A stretch of DNA of 64,000 bases from Lineus longissimus (lineage: Eukaryota; Nemertea; Pilidiophora; Heteronemertea; Lineidae), in the NCBI RefSeq assembly GCF_910592395.1, contig NC_088323.1:13565501-13629500 (forward strand). Reading direction: 5' to 3'. Positions 21,801 through 33,821 of this stretch are shown in pieces (position 1 is the first letter of the stretch; the number at the start of each line of letters is the position of its first letter). Below the pieces are notes generated by a model. It had not been told where the DNA came from. It saw only the letters and a list, made by a program, of their open reading frames with translations, and made no database searches. The position numbers and the translations under genes are program-made.

Positions 21801-22330
21801 TTATGGGAGTAGGGCTTCTTTCCCCTTCCGCCTTGGAAATTGCCACGGTATTATTGACGGGATTGGTAACTGTTGTGGCCGTGATGGAAAAGCTCTTTCC
21901 CCGCGGCTTCCACGAGTAGTTTTTGACAAAGAGTATGAGTCTTTCGTCTCTTCCTCAACGTGTTTGGCCTCTTTTATAGCCTTGGAGATGGCGTCGCCAA
22001 ATAATTTGTTGGTAACAGGGATTATACCTGTTTGGCAAAGGCTTTGATACTTTGCCCTGAGACCTGGCTTTATTGCTTCCTTACGTTTTATTGAGAGCTC
22101 CTGGTTTGCGTACCCAAGAAGAGCCAAAGCATCGGAAGCGATTTTGACTTTTTTCTGTTTGTCAATGTTCTCTTTGAGAATTGAATATGCGATGCTAGCC
22201 TAGCCACTGCGGCAGCAGCTTTGTTAACTGTCTTCTGGATATGAAATAGGAGGACATCACGCGATCGGGCAACAGAAGTGATCTGTGTCCTTATCTCATC
22301 GTTAAGCTTTGGGGTTTTTAAAGCCCAACA
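21801..22330 (-). pseudogene. DIRS-like gag remnant
   Basis: In the minus sense, ALKTPKLNDEIRTQ and the alanine-rich KTVNKAAAAVARL segment lead, after a frameshift near 22,110, into LALLGYANQELSIKRKEAIK, PGLRAKYQSLC and VTNKLFGDAISKAIKE. The pattern 'DALALLGxANxELxxRRRxxIKPxLxxxYxxLCs...VTxxLFGDxxxK' is, as I recall, the gag-like protein next to DIRS-type (tyrosine recombinase) retroelements in aquatic animals. No RT or recombinase follows; the piece abuts BEL integrase at 22,360. Confidence 0.6.
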
Positions 22331-22359
22331 GTTTTTCGGAAAGGGATAGAGTTTTTCTC

Positions 22360-22950
22360 TATATAGTTCTCCTATGATCGCCAGTTTCCAGTTTCTCATG
22401 TTGGTGTACGAGAATGACGTCATTTATTTCAATGATGTCGGTTTTGGCATTTTGTTTGCTATAAGTTCGTATTGGTGTTGTTCCGGCAACCTCGCGAGAT
22501 ACTATAGATCGACAAAAAATTCGCGTGCAGGATATTTTCTAAATTTTGCGAATAGGTCATGCTCGCGAATATACTCTGCCGCGAAAATATCTTGCTTTTC
22601 AGCAAGAATTCCATGTCATTGATGCCATGCCTCCTCATGCAGTGCATCCAGCTAGGCCCTATGCAGCTCTAGCATACGAAACCATAAAAAAGGGGTTAAT
22701 TGATACCGTCTATACCCCTTGCAATTACCACGTATATAATTACACCTAACAACCATAAATTCCACACTTCTTCAATGACTTTTGCCTGAATCAATGATCA
22801 TCTTTTGTGCTATCGGCTTAATTACTCTATACATTGACACCTGTTGACAGTGGATTTGAGTATACTGTATAGACACGTGCACTTCAGCACCTATTCACTA
22901 GTAGTAGCTCTTGGTCAAAATACACGATTTTATTTTAACAGAAAGAAATC
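22360..22950 (-). pseudogene. BEL/Pao integrase C-terminus, copy C
   Basis: Parallel to 8,120-8,646 plus 9,640-9,720. Minus text includes NWKLAIIGEL (end of integrase). Unlike copy A it has no foldback insertion: TAGACACGTGCACTTCAGCA at about 22,870 is the unoccupied target. It is therefore the informative empty site for 8,660-9,636. Confidence 0.65.
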
Positions 22951-23178
22951 GCCGTGTACAGTACTCATCAACATCATCATCAATAGCGGCTTCGTGGCCC
23001 TCCTGGGTCTTTGCCTCCTGTTAGTAGTCTCAAGTAAAACATATCTTTTTTGGGTGGAGTACGCATGCTAGTGCGGGTAAAGTGTCCAATAAACTTATGC
23101 ACATATTTACACCGTCAACACATTTAAGTCAGTTTCCATATAACATAATAGCTAGAACTAAGAACAACCATTCCATCA
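22951..23178. other. Likely 3' flank of the LINE
   Basis: No coding frame. Contains the 3' untranslated end (minus sense) of the LINE that stops at 23,179. I could not fix a target-site duplication. Confidence 0.4.
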
Positions 23179-24970
23179 TCAGTACGAATATATGTCCTTC
23201 GCTGCCCAGTGGCTATCTAGTCGGCTTTTGAAGTATTCGATGGGTGGCGCCATGACTGCCTCTTCTGACAGCTTATTCCACTCTGACACCGACCTGTTTG
23301 TGATGAAGTGAGACCTAGCCCTGGTTGTGAAACGGGTTGGCTCCAGCTTGAGCGGATGGCCCCGGAGGTTTATTTTTGTGCTGTATGGTATTTCGAGCCT
23401 CGTCTCTAAGTATCCATGTGTTATTTTGAACAAGATAATCATGTCGCCCCTCAATCTCCTATGTCGAAGACTCGGCAACTTGAGGCGTCTTAATCGTTCT
23501 TTATAAGGCAAGTTTTTTAGGTTTATAACAAGCTTCGTTGCCCTACGCTGGACCTTCTCTAGTTTGTCTATACAGCCTTTCTTCACCGGGCTCCATACTT
23601 CCTGTCCATACTCCAGATGAGTTCTTACAAGTGCTTTATATTGGAGGGTGAAAATACTGTGATTCATGTAGCTGAACGTCCTTTTCATAGTTCCAAGTGC
23701 TGCGTTTGCAGTCTTTACGATTTTATCAATATGTTGTTCAAATGACAGATTCGAGTCTATAATTATTCCTAGCTTCTTCTCCATCTGGACCGATTCTAGG
23801 TAATGTGGTGAGCCATCCGGGTTCCTTAAGTGATACTGACTTTGTAGAGGCCTGTTACCCAATCTCATATGTTTACACTTGTCCAGATTAAAACTCATCT
23901 GCCATATCCCTGACCACTTTTCCAATGATCCCAAGTCTGCTTGGCATACCGCCTCCGTTTCTACTGAAATTGCGACCCTATACGCCGTTGCATCATCTGC
24001 AAACATTTGTAATTCATTTGCCACTTCGTTCGGGAGGTCATTTACGTATATCACGAAAAGAAGTGGTCCTATCACACTCCCTTGAGGGACACCACTCAGT
24101 ACTGGTCTCGATGAGGACGTACATGCGGCTAGTATTACCCTCTGCGTTCTCTCCTCTAAGAAACTCTTGATCCAGCCAATCGTGTTCGCCGAGAAGCCAT
24201 AACTCTCAAGTTTGGACAGCAGCCGTTGATGTGCCACTCTATCAAACACTTTAGCATAATCTAGGAAGAAAATGTCAACCGAGTCCCCATCCTCAAGTCG
24301 GTTGAGCCAGTGCTTCATTGACTCCAGCCAATTGGTGTTACAACCCTTCTTAGGTCTAAGCCATGCTGTTGTTCGCAAATCAAAGAGTTGATAGTTGGAG
24401 GGTCCATCATTTGATCCCTCACTATACTTTCCAATATTTTGCATATCACTGAGGTTAAACTTACAGGCCTGTAGTTTGTTGTACTGTTTTTATCTCCTTT
24501 TTTGAATATTGGTGTAATTTGAGCCTCCTTCCAATCCTTAGGAACAATCATACTGTCTAAACTCTTATTGAAAAGTAATGTTAATGGCGTAGTCAGTTCG
24601 TCACGCAGTTCGTGTAGCAGCCTTGGGTGTATCCCATTTGGCCCCTGGGCTTTTGAAGTGTTTAATAGCTGCAGTTTCTTGTGGACTTGCTCTGGGGTTG
24701 CTGGCACCCGAGTCATTTGAACGTTTACTGGCCGTACTGGTATCGATGGGACTTGGCTGGTGTCTTCCACAGTAAATACACTGGCGAAGAACTTGTTGAA
24801 ACATTCCGTCTTTCCTTGGTCATCTTCCACTTTTTCCCAAGCTTCGTCCTTCAGAGTTTGGATCTGTTGGAACTTATTGGTTTTTTCCTTGTAGTAACCC
24901 CAAAACGCTTTAGGGTTCCTTTTGCACTCCCTGGCTATACTCTTCGCCTGGGTCTTTAAGCATATAAAAA
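23179..24970 (-). pseudogene. 5'-truncated LINE (CR1/Jockey-group-like) reverse transcriptase
   Basis: The minus-strand ORF2 lacks the endonuclease. The first part (about 24,960-24,370) reads RNPKAFWGYYKEKTN, then GPNGIHPRLLHEL and NYRPVSLTSVICKILE. After a frameshift near 24,360, FLDYAKVFDRVAHQRLLSKL (first catalytic Asp), SGVPQGSVIGPLLF and MFADDATAY (FADD box, second and third Asp) follow, then LGIIIDSNLSF and the C-terminal YKALVRTHLEYGQEVWSP region. All RT catalytic positions are kept, so the lesion is mainly the frameshift plus 5' truncation at about 24,970. Copy machinery of this kind reverse-transcribes its RNA at a nicked target. Clade assignment is by recall. Confidence 0.85.
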
Positions 24971-25739
24971 TGTTATGCATGAAGAAAAATCTAACAAAAC
25001 GATGTGAAAAGACAACAGAAATAAAAATGTTTTTCCATATCACAAATACGTCGTATATGAGCTGTTCTTTCTTCATGTGCGTGTCAAAATATCCACCCTT
25101 CCATTAGGAAAAGGGTGGCGCAAGAGAGTTGTCCTGTCCTCCTCTTCCCGCGCTATACAAACCCGACCACCATGCGAGACGAAGAGGACAGACCTCGTTG
25201 CTTGGGAGCTAAACGGACATTGAGGAGACGGGACCCCTAAAATGTAGCGACGACTCGAGGCAATTCGCGTCATAATTTTAGCTAGGATGAGCAGTCTCTA
25301 TGCATAGTCGATGACAAGGATTGCCTAGACACTGATATCATCCCAGTTATAGCAACAGAATGCTTCAGTAGGCTATTTGCCCCGAACAGACTTTCCCGAT
25401 GGTGGAGACCCTAATTGATCCACACTCTTCGCTCCGCTCGGCTTGTGACAGCAGCCCGTAAAACCTCAGGAGGAGCGCGAATAAGAGTGCACATTAATCT
25501 GTGCTCGTTGCGGCATCGGGCTGCTTGTACTCTGCTGCGCGACGAATGCACTCCCGTGGACAGCGCGGACGGATAGCGCCGAATTTTTGAGCGCTTACAC
25601 GAAGCGCGGAAAAAATTCTTCAAGCACAATATCACGGGAGGGCATTTGTCGCGGGCGTCGAATGATGCACCTTTCAACGCCCCGGGACCCTCGGACTTTG
25701 GGCCTCGGATTTTGGGCGTTGAAAGGGACATTATACCTA
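24971..25739. other. GC-rich stretch, no gene recognised
   Basis: 25,080-25,739 is clearly richer in GC and CpG than its surroundings. A 106-residue minus frame (25,411-25,731) has arginine-rich composition but no motif. A perfect 13-bp inverted repeat lies at the right end (next entry). It stops exactly where BEL gag copy 2 begins. Confidence 0.4.
25670..25726. repeat. 13-bp perfect inverted repeat, 31-nt loop
   Basis: CCTTTCAACGCCC at 25,670-25,682 and GGGCGTTGAAAGG at 25,714-25,726. It could be the edge of a mobile element or an RNA stem; nothing else supports either. Confidence 0.6.
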
Positions 25740-27153
25740 CTACTTGTATGAATATATATTATCTCTCTCAATCAACACTCCTACTTTGATTTCGATCGCC
25801 TTATTCTGCAAGGTAACATATCCGGTTTCCAACAGAAGTGAGGAAGGTCTGTTGTCAGCGCATTTTTTAGAGTTCATGTTTGTTGTTTTAGATTCCGTGT
25901 GATCTTTGATTCTGATTTTCTGTACGTCTGAATACTTTTGAGATATGGCGCACATTACTGTGTAACTTGGATTTCCATACTTCTGTTTAAAAGATGCGTG
26001 AAAACTGCAGTGGGATTTCTTACCCCAAGTGTGACATTTGCTCTGGTTGCTGCATTCCTTGGCGATGTGAGAGGTTCTGAGGCAGTTATTGCAAAGACGT
26101 TTGTTGAAAACGGCACTGTATCAGTCAGCTGGCGATAGTGTACACTCAAAACAAGAATGACCGGAGTTACAGAACTGACACTTCTTAGGTCTGGCGGGAA
26201 CACTTACAAATGAATCCACTGAAACTCCATTTCCGTTCTGGCTTGTATTTCGAATTTGCATACTTTTCTCCGACGTTCTCAAGCTGTTCTGTCAATGAAT
26301 TAATGAATCGCTTGAAGTCAAAGGCATCCGCTGTTGTCCCGAAGTTCCCATCTTTTCCCGGCAGAATTTTGGTAGTCTCTTTGCAATTGTTGGTACGATA
26401 AAGGGAGCGCATTGGTAGACATCAACGTTGAGATTTTCAAGGGACCGTATGTCTCATCATTACTCGGTTGTGGAATGCCCGGAGAGCATTATTATGTCCT
26501 GCTGGGCCTGGCATTTCCAAGAGGTTATTCACATGTGATCGAATGATTTTTCGGTGTTGTCCGAAGCGTTCTTTCAGGATTTTTACCAGAACTTTCAAGT
26601 TGAAGACCAGCAACGGCGTATGTTGCTGTGCCCGTTAACTGCCCCTTGATGTAATTGTATTTCATGCGTAGTTTGCCCGGAGAACATGCCGCTTCAATAG
26701 TGGCTATAAAAGATTTCAATGATGTGCAAGTCCCATCGAATGTCGGTAGTTTCAACTTTGGCAGTTGCGCTGTTTTGGGTACTGACGCAGATTTTATGAC
26801 AGTTTTCTGTGACAGTGTAATTCCGCAAACTTGCTTACGTGCACTACTTTGGTTCGATTGTCTATATTCCTCTGTTCTGTTCTAAAGACTTCTTCCTTGG
26901 TTAGTTCATCGTCCTTCTATTTCGTAACTAGCTTTCCTAATTCCGCGTTTAAACTTTGAAACTTGCCAAATGTTTCGTTGAGTTCTGTTGAACAAGCTTC
27001 GACTTTGAATAATTCGAATTTTTTGGTAAATCCTTTTCAATGATGGCAATTGCCTGGTCGAACCCTGCGTTAAAGGCATCTTGCAAAAAGTCTCTAGTTT
27101 TCCCGAGTTGATCGATTTTATCTATTTTGAAATCACTGGTGGTAAATGTAAAT
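25740..27153 (-). pseudogene. BEL/Pao gag, copy 2 (most complete)
   Basis: In the minus sense an N-terminal helical part (IDQLGKTRDFLQDAFNAGFD near 27,110-27,050, then CSTELNETFGKFQSL) leads into LPTFDGTCTSLKSF, IKGQLTGTA and AGLQLESSGKNPE (26,755-26,540), and finally the paired knuckles CQFCNSGHSCFEC and CNNCLRTSHIAKEC (26,200-26,040). Domain order matches BEL/Pao gag: helical N-terminus, capsid-like, zinc knuckles. Indels and stops split it into several frames. It ends at 25,740 with no pol. The LTR-like block at 27,154-27,499 lies immediately upstream in the gag sense. Confidence 0.75.
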
Positions 27154-27499
27154 TGCGTTGTATTTTAACCGGTGAATTTCCCAGATCCTGGGCACGGAAC
27201 CATTTAGAAAACTCCGCACTTCAGGTTTTCTACTTTTCTTGGGAGCTGCTGACTGAAATATATGGCGAATTTGACTCTGATATCTTTTTAACAACTGCCT
27301 TCATTACTACAAACTATTGATCAAAGCATACGCATGCGCCGTAATTATGAGATTACAGATAACAGGAAACGCGGAGATTGACTCCAAGTACTTAGGTTTA
27401 TCGCAAAGGATTTGCTCAGGCAACCACGGTTGATTTATTGGCTCCGGCTGCAATAACATCACCCTTGACCTAGGTTCAGGACAGGCATAATTCCTGACA
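27154..27499 (-). mobile_element. Putative BEL/Pao 5' LTR
   Basis: About 346 bp aligning with 7,130-7,476 and 34,023-34,257, and placed directly 5' of the minus-strand gag. In the minus sense it starts TGTCAGGAATTATGCC and carries CCAATAAATC, a possible poly(A) signal. A primer-binding site could not be matched to a tRNA. Confidence 0.42.
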
Positions 27500-27855
27500 C
27501 TAGGTTCGACTCCATCCTGAGATAGAGGTTTTTGATACTCTTACCTCGTATACAAGAACATATCGAGAGGTGGAGTATATTTAAAACCACTGGTTGTGTC
27601 AGGATGGTTCGATACCGGATTCAATCATAGACTATCTAATGTCACGGGAGGTCACTGCACTGAGAGTGAAGCTCCTCACCAGCAGAGTAAGAAACACGAA
27701 TGCGACTAAGGTGATAACCTACGCAGAGGCTTTAAGAGGAATTCTGGCCAACTGACGTGTTCTGTCGGGAGTGGATTGACTAGTAGTATATACTGGTATA
27801 TGTTAGCTTGGATCTTCGCCAATCGACAGCCTTCAAAACTACCGTTTATCCCAAG
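27500..27855. other. No gene recognised
   Basis: Linker between the LTR-like block and the LINE endonuclease fragment; no repeats shared with the window were seen. Confidence 0.45.
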
Positions 27856-28575
27856 TATGCTGGGATGCTTGTGGAATAATGTATGGTTCCCTGTACGCCG
27901 AAGTGTTATCAAATTCCTGGAAGCTTGATATCCTGGGCATTTCTGAGCACTGGCTATTTCCTGACTTGACGCAATTCTTAGAATCTATAAACAGGATTTG
28001 TTTGTAAGTGATAGCCTGCTCAGAAGAAAAGTTGGCGTGGCCTTCCTCAGGCACAAGCGTTGGACGCATTTTATAAGAGATCTCTATCTAGAAAGTGATG
28101 AAGCAATCGGATGCAGGATGCAGGGTGCTAATCCTCATCATGGTCTATCTCCCCAGCTCAAATCACCCTAATGAACTCTTTGTAGAATATATTGATTATC
28201 TCACGCAACTTCATTTATACGAATACTACGCGCCTTAAGGCGAAGTAATTTTGATAGGGGATCTCAACGTGAAAATAGAGGGTCTATAAATCCGATCGTA
28301 GCACACGTGCCATGTCGTCATTCTTGAGGAACTAAGGAATTTACTCAGTTCCGGCGAGTGTTTTATGTACAGCACCCGTTTACTCTTTGATCCATTGGCG
28401 GAAGGATCGCACAAAGCCCTCATAAACCATAATTATCCTAGTCAGTGCCGCACTTTTGGAGCAAGATTGATTGCAAAATTCCTGTTTAAAACGTCCGATC
28501 ATTTACCCTTGTGTGCAGTAATCGACCCACGTATGGAAATAATTCAAATTCTACCGACGCCGATATTGTCGAGTA
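27856..28575 (+). pseudogene. LINE endonuclease (APE-type) fragment
   Basis: Plus-strand text reads WKLDILGISEHWLFPDLTQF, then VGVAFLR, VVYLPSSNHPNELFVEYIDY, VILIGDLNVK and FGARLIAKFLFKTSDHLPL. These are the ordered motifs of a non-LTR apurinic endonuclease: 'DIxxIxExWL', the 'GDxN' active-site box and the C-terminal 'SDHxPL' box. Frames change at least three times. R1 copy c begins right after it, and RT remains of what may be the same LINE lie at 30,331. Confidence 0.7.
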
Positions 28576-28579
28576 CATG

Positions 28580-29390
28580 AATAAACGCTTCCTTTGGGTT
28601 AGGTTCGGGTGCATATATGTGAGGTGGATAAGAGGCTTCCGATAATTGACCTAGCTCGGCCATATCAGAGTCTGGCAACAGGCTAAGGGAACGTTTGGTT
28701 TCAACATCAAAGCCACCGCCCGTTCCGAAAGACGCGCTTTGCGACAGCGCTCTCTTGGGTCACCCTTGGACCCAAGCCAATTCCACACATTAACTGGAAT
28801 TTATTCGATCAACTGAACATAGCCATTGAAAATGCTCCGTTTTAGAGCAAACGCCAACTTCAAATTCACTGATTTCTATAAAACTATTTAGATACAGTGT
28901 CAGAGACAACATTGATATGATAAGCGATATGTTTATCCTCTACCCTTCGGCAGTTTTGAGAAGTAGTGATGGCACCGATTTGAGAATAATTTTCGAAATG
29001 AGTTTTTCTACTCCACATCAATACATATTTTAGTAGTTGGCAGTTAATTGACCATCTAAGGGTTGCATATGGTTCCAGTTGTTGTCATCTGATGGGATAT
29101 TCTCATTTGATCAATTTTGACCGACTACAACGAGCTTTTTAGCAAATTGAATTTCGCGTTTTGGGTAAAAAACGAAAAACGTATGAAAAAATACAAAATG
29201 TATCTTGTCGTTTGTGGTCAAACATTAACAAGTTTAGAAATCACATTTTTGTTTATTCAAATTTTTCTAACTTCGTGTAATTGTTATCTAATTTGATATA
29301 TGATAGTTTTGTGGTTTTGAAGCCAGTTTCTTGGTAATAGAGATTAGAAAACAGTTCATTGACCCATCGATGAGTTTGACAAACATTAAG
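28580..29390. repeat. Repeat family R1, copy c
   Basis: The terminus AATAAACGCTTCC at 28,580 is identical to that of copy a at 1,561. It sits between the LINE endonuclease and RT parts. The minus sense repeats the VCNGHVQ-like and DPRERC-like text in broken frames. Confidence 0.6.
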
Positions 29391-30330
29391 GCCAATAGCA
29401 GAAATACCGTGCGTGAAATCTTTGTGCAATAATGGTCTACATTGAATTTAGTTCCACTTAGGAAATATAGATAGCACCACTTATTTTCACTTTTATTTGA
29501 GCAAAACTGTCAGTGCAAGACTGGTCTATGAATTTCTTTTTGATACAAGAATACGGGTCCCGTATTCGTAGACAGTGCGATGTTTTTATCTACCTTTTCT
29601 CTTTCTAAACTGGTTTACTTAACGTTAATTAACGTTATTTTTATGACAAATTACATGACTTGGTCCCACTTAATTCATAGTTCATATGCCGAAGTGGTCA
29701 GTGAAGGAGTGGTCTAACTCACAAAATTTACAAATTGTAGGAAAAAAATCGATCAAAATTTTGAATACGGTTATTCAAATCAAAATGGATTTTTTGGCCA
29801 AGACAAAGGAAGTTCCAAGATTTCAAATTGTGCCAATGAGGATGATAATCATGGTCAGCTGATTTTTTACGACCTCTAGAATTTGTCAGGCGTTTTTCAC
29901 TACCAAAAGTGGAGTAGAACAACTATTTTTTTGAGGGGATCAATTTATAATCTATACATTTTAGTCATCTCATCAGATGCAACAGTATGTGCCTACCACA
30001 AGTTTATCGTTGATTACGACCTAATTATGGATTTTTATGACAAATTGCAAACTCATCAGTGGGTGAGTACAGCATGATTGCGGTTTGATTATGGTTTGGT
30101 TAGGCAATTAGCAGCGAATCAAAATTTACTAACACATCTGCCTAAATTGTTAGATCGTTCCCAACAATACAAGTCAACAATTCATATGGTATGTATCTGT
30201 TATCCGAATAATCGTATCTACTGTATACCGCACGTGCAGAGCATTAACTTTCGTTGAATTAGTCGTTATCAATTATTGCTTTGCACTTCAGCTCAGTTTG
30301 AAGCTGAATTAAAATGGGCTTCACCAGTTA
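29391..30330. other. Tract parallel to 2,790-3,410
   Basis: Same order of segments as after R1 copy a, with an extra 70 bp near 29,490-29,560. No gene. Confidence 0.5.
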
Positions 30331-31095
30331 GTTGCCAGAGGGAGCTGTGTGTTCAAAGGCAACTTGCTGTGACCCGACTCTCCATTTGAGAGAATCTGGC
30401 CTTATTCACCGTCGGAGGTGGATGCGCTATATGAAGTCGTCGTTAACGCGTTAAGGACTGCCTCTGAGCTAACGATCCCTAAAAGCAGTGCGCGAAAGAG
30501 ATGCAAATCGAAATGGAAAGAAACACTAGCGCCTCTACACCGCAAGATGAAAAATCTTCGCCGGCTCTGGATCTTGGCTGGAAAGCCTAGATCCCCATAG
30601 TCAAATGAACTACAGCATTACAAGTGCGCGAAACGCGAGTTTCGAGCTGAGCTAAGAAATCAGAATGCCGAAATGGTGGAAAATCTCTACAAAGAATTAG
30701 TGTTTTGGTCGAAGTAGATCAGAATAGATTTCGGAAAATGCAAAACTGTCGTCTGCAAACGACAAACAGACCCCAACCACCGATGCGGTTCGAGTGTAAA
30801 ACACTTAACAATTCAAAGGACGTAGCCAACAATTGGGCAAGCTTCCTCGCTGATCTCTACTCTACTAAGTGTAATGCAAAATAAGATGAAACATTCAGAC
30901 GGGAAGTTGATAGCTCGGTAAAAGGCTATGGAGGGGAAATCTAAAAAAATTTTGGTGGATGGCCTTGACCACCCGTTCACATTAAAATAACTAAATCGCT
31001 GTATCCGTGAGATTAAATATAGCAAAGGCTGGGGGCAAGACTTAAATACTTACTTATGAACACTTGAAATACGGTGGACACCAGTTTCATGTGAC
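30331..31095 (+). pseudogene. LINE reverse transcriptase N-terminal region, second copy
   Basis: Reads VDALYEVVVNALRTASELTI, RKRCKSKWKETLAPLHRKMK, then FRAELRNQNAEMVENLYKEL, DQNRFRKMQNCRLQ, WASFLADLYSTKC and GLDHPFTLK, leading to IREIKYSKGWGQDL. This is the helical linker between endonuclease and RT motif 1 in a LINE ORF2. Several stops and frameshifts. Better preserved than 3,420-3,880. Confidence 0.66.
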
Positions 31096-31109
31096 GTTAA
31101 CGAATGTGT

Positions 31110-31760
31110 GCAATACATTTCTTTTAATTTTTCGATCAACTGAACATGGCCGTTACAAACTTGAGTCTTAAAGCAAACACCTGCTTCAAAGTCACTGATC
31201 TTTGTAAAACTATTTAGATATAATGTCAAAGATATCATTTATATGAAAAACGATATGATTCGCATTTTGCTTTTTGACAGTTTTGAGGAGAAGTGATGGC
31301 ACTGGTTTGAGAATAATTTTCGAAGTGCGTTTTTCTACTCCACATCATCAAATATTTTTGTGTTTAGCAGTTTGGTATGATGTCGGTGCCTAATTGACCA
31401 TCTAAGGGTATCACATGGTTCCATTCGTTGTCATCTAATTGAATATTTATATCTTATCCATTTTGACAACTACAAAAAAACCAGAAAAAAACATGAACAA
31501 GTGCTAAACGTCGCGTTTTTTGTGGTTAGATATTTATATGTTTAGAAATCCAATTTCATGTCAATTATAATTTTTCTAATTTAATGTAACTGTTACTTAA
31601 TGGGATATTTGATTGTTTGGCGATTTTAAAGCCCAGGTTCTAGTTTATTTAGATTAAAAATGGCTCATTTTCCCATCGATGCACTTGTTTTGGCACACCT
31701 ACAAGCGCAAAGTGGTGTGATGTATACCGTTCCAATATTGTTGAACACGCAATGCTAAAC
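31110..31760. repeat. Repeat family R1, copy d
   Basis: Close partner of copy b (4,200-4,870), ending in CCCATCGATGCACTTG. A minus frame reads SDFEAGVCFKTQVCNGHVQL, the best-preserved form of that segment. Confidence 0.55.
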
Positions 31761-32725
31761 GTCAAATGCGTAAAATAGGTCGATGTGTGATGTGGAGCAC
31801 TCCGCGCCAACCCAAGTGTTTACAAATCGAACATGATGATTCGGGGGGATGATTTATCTCAAAATTACTTACACTATACGCGTTTTTGGCCAAAACGACC
31901 GGAAAAATCAAACCCCACCACTCTTCAAAGTGGTCTCGAGTTATTTTGACGAACTATTTCGCGAATGGTGAAGAGGCAATGGCGTGAAGTCACGAACCTA
32001 GTACAACAAATGCCGCGAACATAGTGGGTGGCAGCACCAAACGGAGGGGGTATTTCGCCTAGGGTTTTTTTCGACACCTTCCGCACGGACTCCACTCGTT
32101 CCGGAACACTCACTTACTTGTTAATCTGCAGTGGTTAGCCTGTTTTTATTGCAGTAAAAAAATTTTGATCGGGATTTTATGTTATATTTTATATTTTCCC
32201 CGGGTATTCATATAGGGAGCTGTGCGCTACTTCGCGCCCAGTGCTTGGGTCGGGTGAGGCGGTTTTGTTATTATGTGACGTGTATCACGTGATGAATTCC
32301 CATACGGTTCTTCGAAAAATTAAGAGCAATTAACAAAATTAAGGGGAAAAATTGCGGAGATGGATGAATGTTTTAAACATATAGTGGCCCCAATGCTTTC
32401 CCGGCTTATTTTCTTATATCGCACACGTTTGATTTAATAGATGGCCCCATATGTATATTCAGACCTGCTGAAATTGCCCCTTATGTTAATGAGTATGCCC
32501 ATATATTGAAAGAACAAAAAATGCTATTTCTCCGAGATCGCTGTAAAGTTTCCCATTTAACCCGGCGATGACCATCTCCATCAACCACAACTTTCAGAAA
32601 AAGTTCCGAGGTCATCCGATCTGAACTGACGGAGGAGATGTGTGACAAACTATTTCAGCTCTACGTCCCTTATAGTAGTGATGTACATGTATTATGATAT
32701 TTCAAAATTTGGTTGTTGATACGGC
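31761..32725. other. No gene recognised
   Basis: About 960 bp with no convincing frame and no internal repeat. From about 32,690 the second copy of the segmental duplication begins. Confidence 0.5.
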
Positions 32726-32830
32726 GCCAATGGACAGCGCTGATGATCACCTTTCACAACGGTCACCTTGCTGTCGTAGATGCTTTATCATGCTATTGAA
32801 AATGGCGCAGATGTTGACGAAGGGAAGAAG
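32726..32830 (+). pseudogene. Degenerate ankyrin-repeat exon, copy B1
   Basis: Partner of 5,955-6,059, with the same frame-breaking insertion (ATCATGC) and the same donor GTAACACACC. The shared lesion shows the exon was already broken before the duplication. Confidence 0.65.
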
Positions 32831-33025
32831 GTAACACACCAAAAGCTTTCTCAAATCATAAGATGATAAAGCAATATCAAAAATATGTTGGCAATGTGTA
32901 TGTTATTGTTGAATAAGATAACTAGTTTGAATCTCTTGAAATCATCTACTCCTCGATCTATCTAGTCGTTTATTTTTTTTGTATTTCGATATTTGTTTGT
33001 CGAGAATGTGTCTGTCTTGTTGTAG

Positions 33026-33080
33026 AACTGCTGGACGGCGCTAATGAGCGCCTCCAAAAACGCTCACCTTGGCGTCGTAC
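33026..33080 (+). pseudogene. Truncated ankyrin-repeat exon, copy B2
   Basis: Starts after TGTCTTGTTGTAG and reads NCWTALMSASKNAHLGVV. Partner of 6,258-6,310 and truncated at the same point. Confidence 0.65.
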
Positions 33081-33183
33081 TGTACGGGGTTGTTGTAAAA
33101 CGGTTGATTCACTAATTAAAATGAATGGTATCAAGGCAAAATAAATTCTCCACCATATAAAAGGTGGTTAAGTGGGCATTTGT

Positions 33184-33355
33184 CTTACGCTTGTGAAGTG
33201 GTAAAGACTGCACCAGCAATAGTGACAATGTTCCAGGTAATAAATCTTACGCTTGTGGAATGGTAATAATTGCTCCAGTAATGGATACTGTGATCTGGGG
33301 AACAACTCTTACACTTGTGGAATGGTAAGTGGTTTGCTCAAGGAATCACACACAG
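33184..33355. repeat. 62-bp minisatellite, second copy
   Basis: Units begin at 33,184, 33,246 and 33,308; same array as 6,406-6,590. Confidence 0.85.
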
Positions 33356-33472
33356 AAACAAACAAATGTAAGCGTGTGACGACAGCAACACTTTTAGTTG
33401 ACACCTGTCATAGATAGTTATCTTTCACTTCTGGAGGTCTTATTGAGACAAATCAATGGTTCCAGTTTGGTG

Positions 33473-33653
33473 CCGGTGTAACATCTGTGGTTGTTCCCCA
33501 TGTGTCAGTGTTTCCAAACAATAGGCAACTTGAGAGACCACGACTTTTCAAAAGGGGGGATACACAGAAAAACTTGTCAATCTATTTTTGAGCGTTCCCA
33601 AACAATGAGGGGAAACACTCACACACGGGAAACACTCACATATATTACACCGG
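33473..33653. mobile_element. MITE 1 of an adjoining pair
   Basis: Begins CCGGTGTAACATCTGTGG and ends in the inverted form ...CACATATATTACACCGG. The terminal inverted repeats pair over about 45 bp with mismatches. Non-coding, 181 bp. Absent from the matching place in duplication copy A (about 6,695). Confidence 0.65.
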
Positions 33654-33821
33654 TGTAAAAGTAAAAAGTGTCCCCCCTAGAAAAAGTGTCCGGGCCTATT
33701 GTATTCTGACAGATTATGGCATATGGTTCTATAGAGGCAATGACCGTCAATAGCTCAGCGCATAATAGAATCCTTTGTTCCCGGACATTTTATCCTAGGA
33801 CATTTTAAACTTCTACACCGG
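33650..33821. mobile_element. MITE 2 of an adjoining pair
   Basis: Begins CCGGTGTAAAAGTAAAAAG and ends ...TTTAAACTTCTACACCGG; the inverted ends pair over about 45 bp, including the TGTCCGGG segment. Non-coding, 172 bp. It shares the CCGG of the central 14-bp palindrome (33,645-33,658) with MITE 1. Confidence 0.68.
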
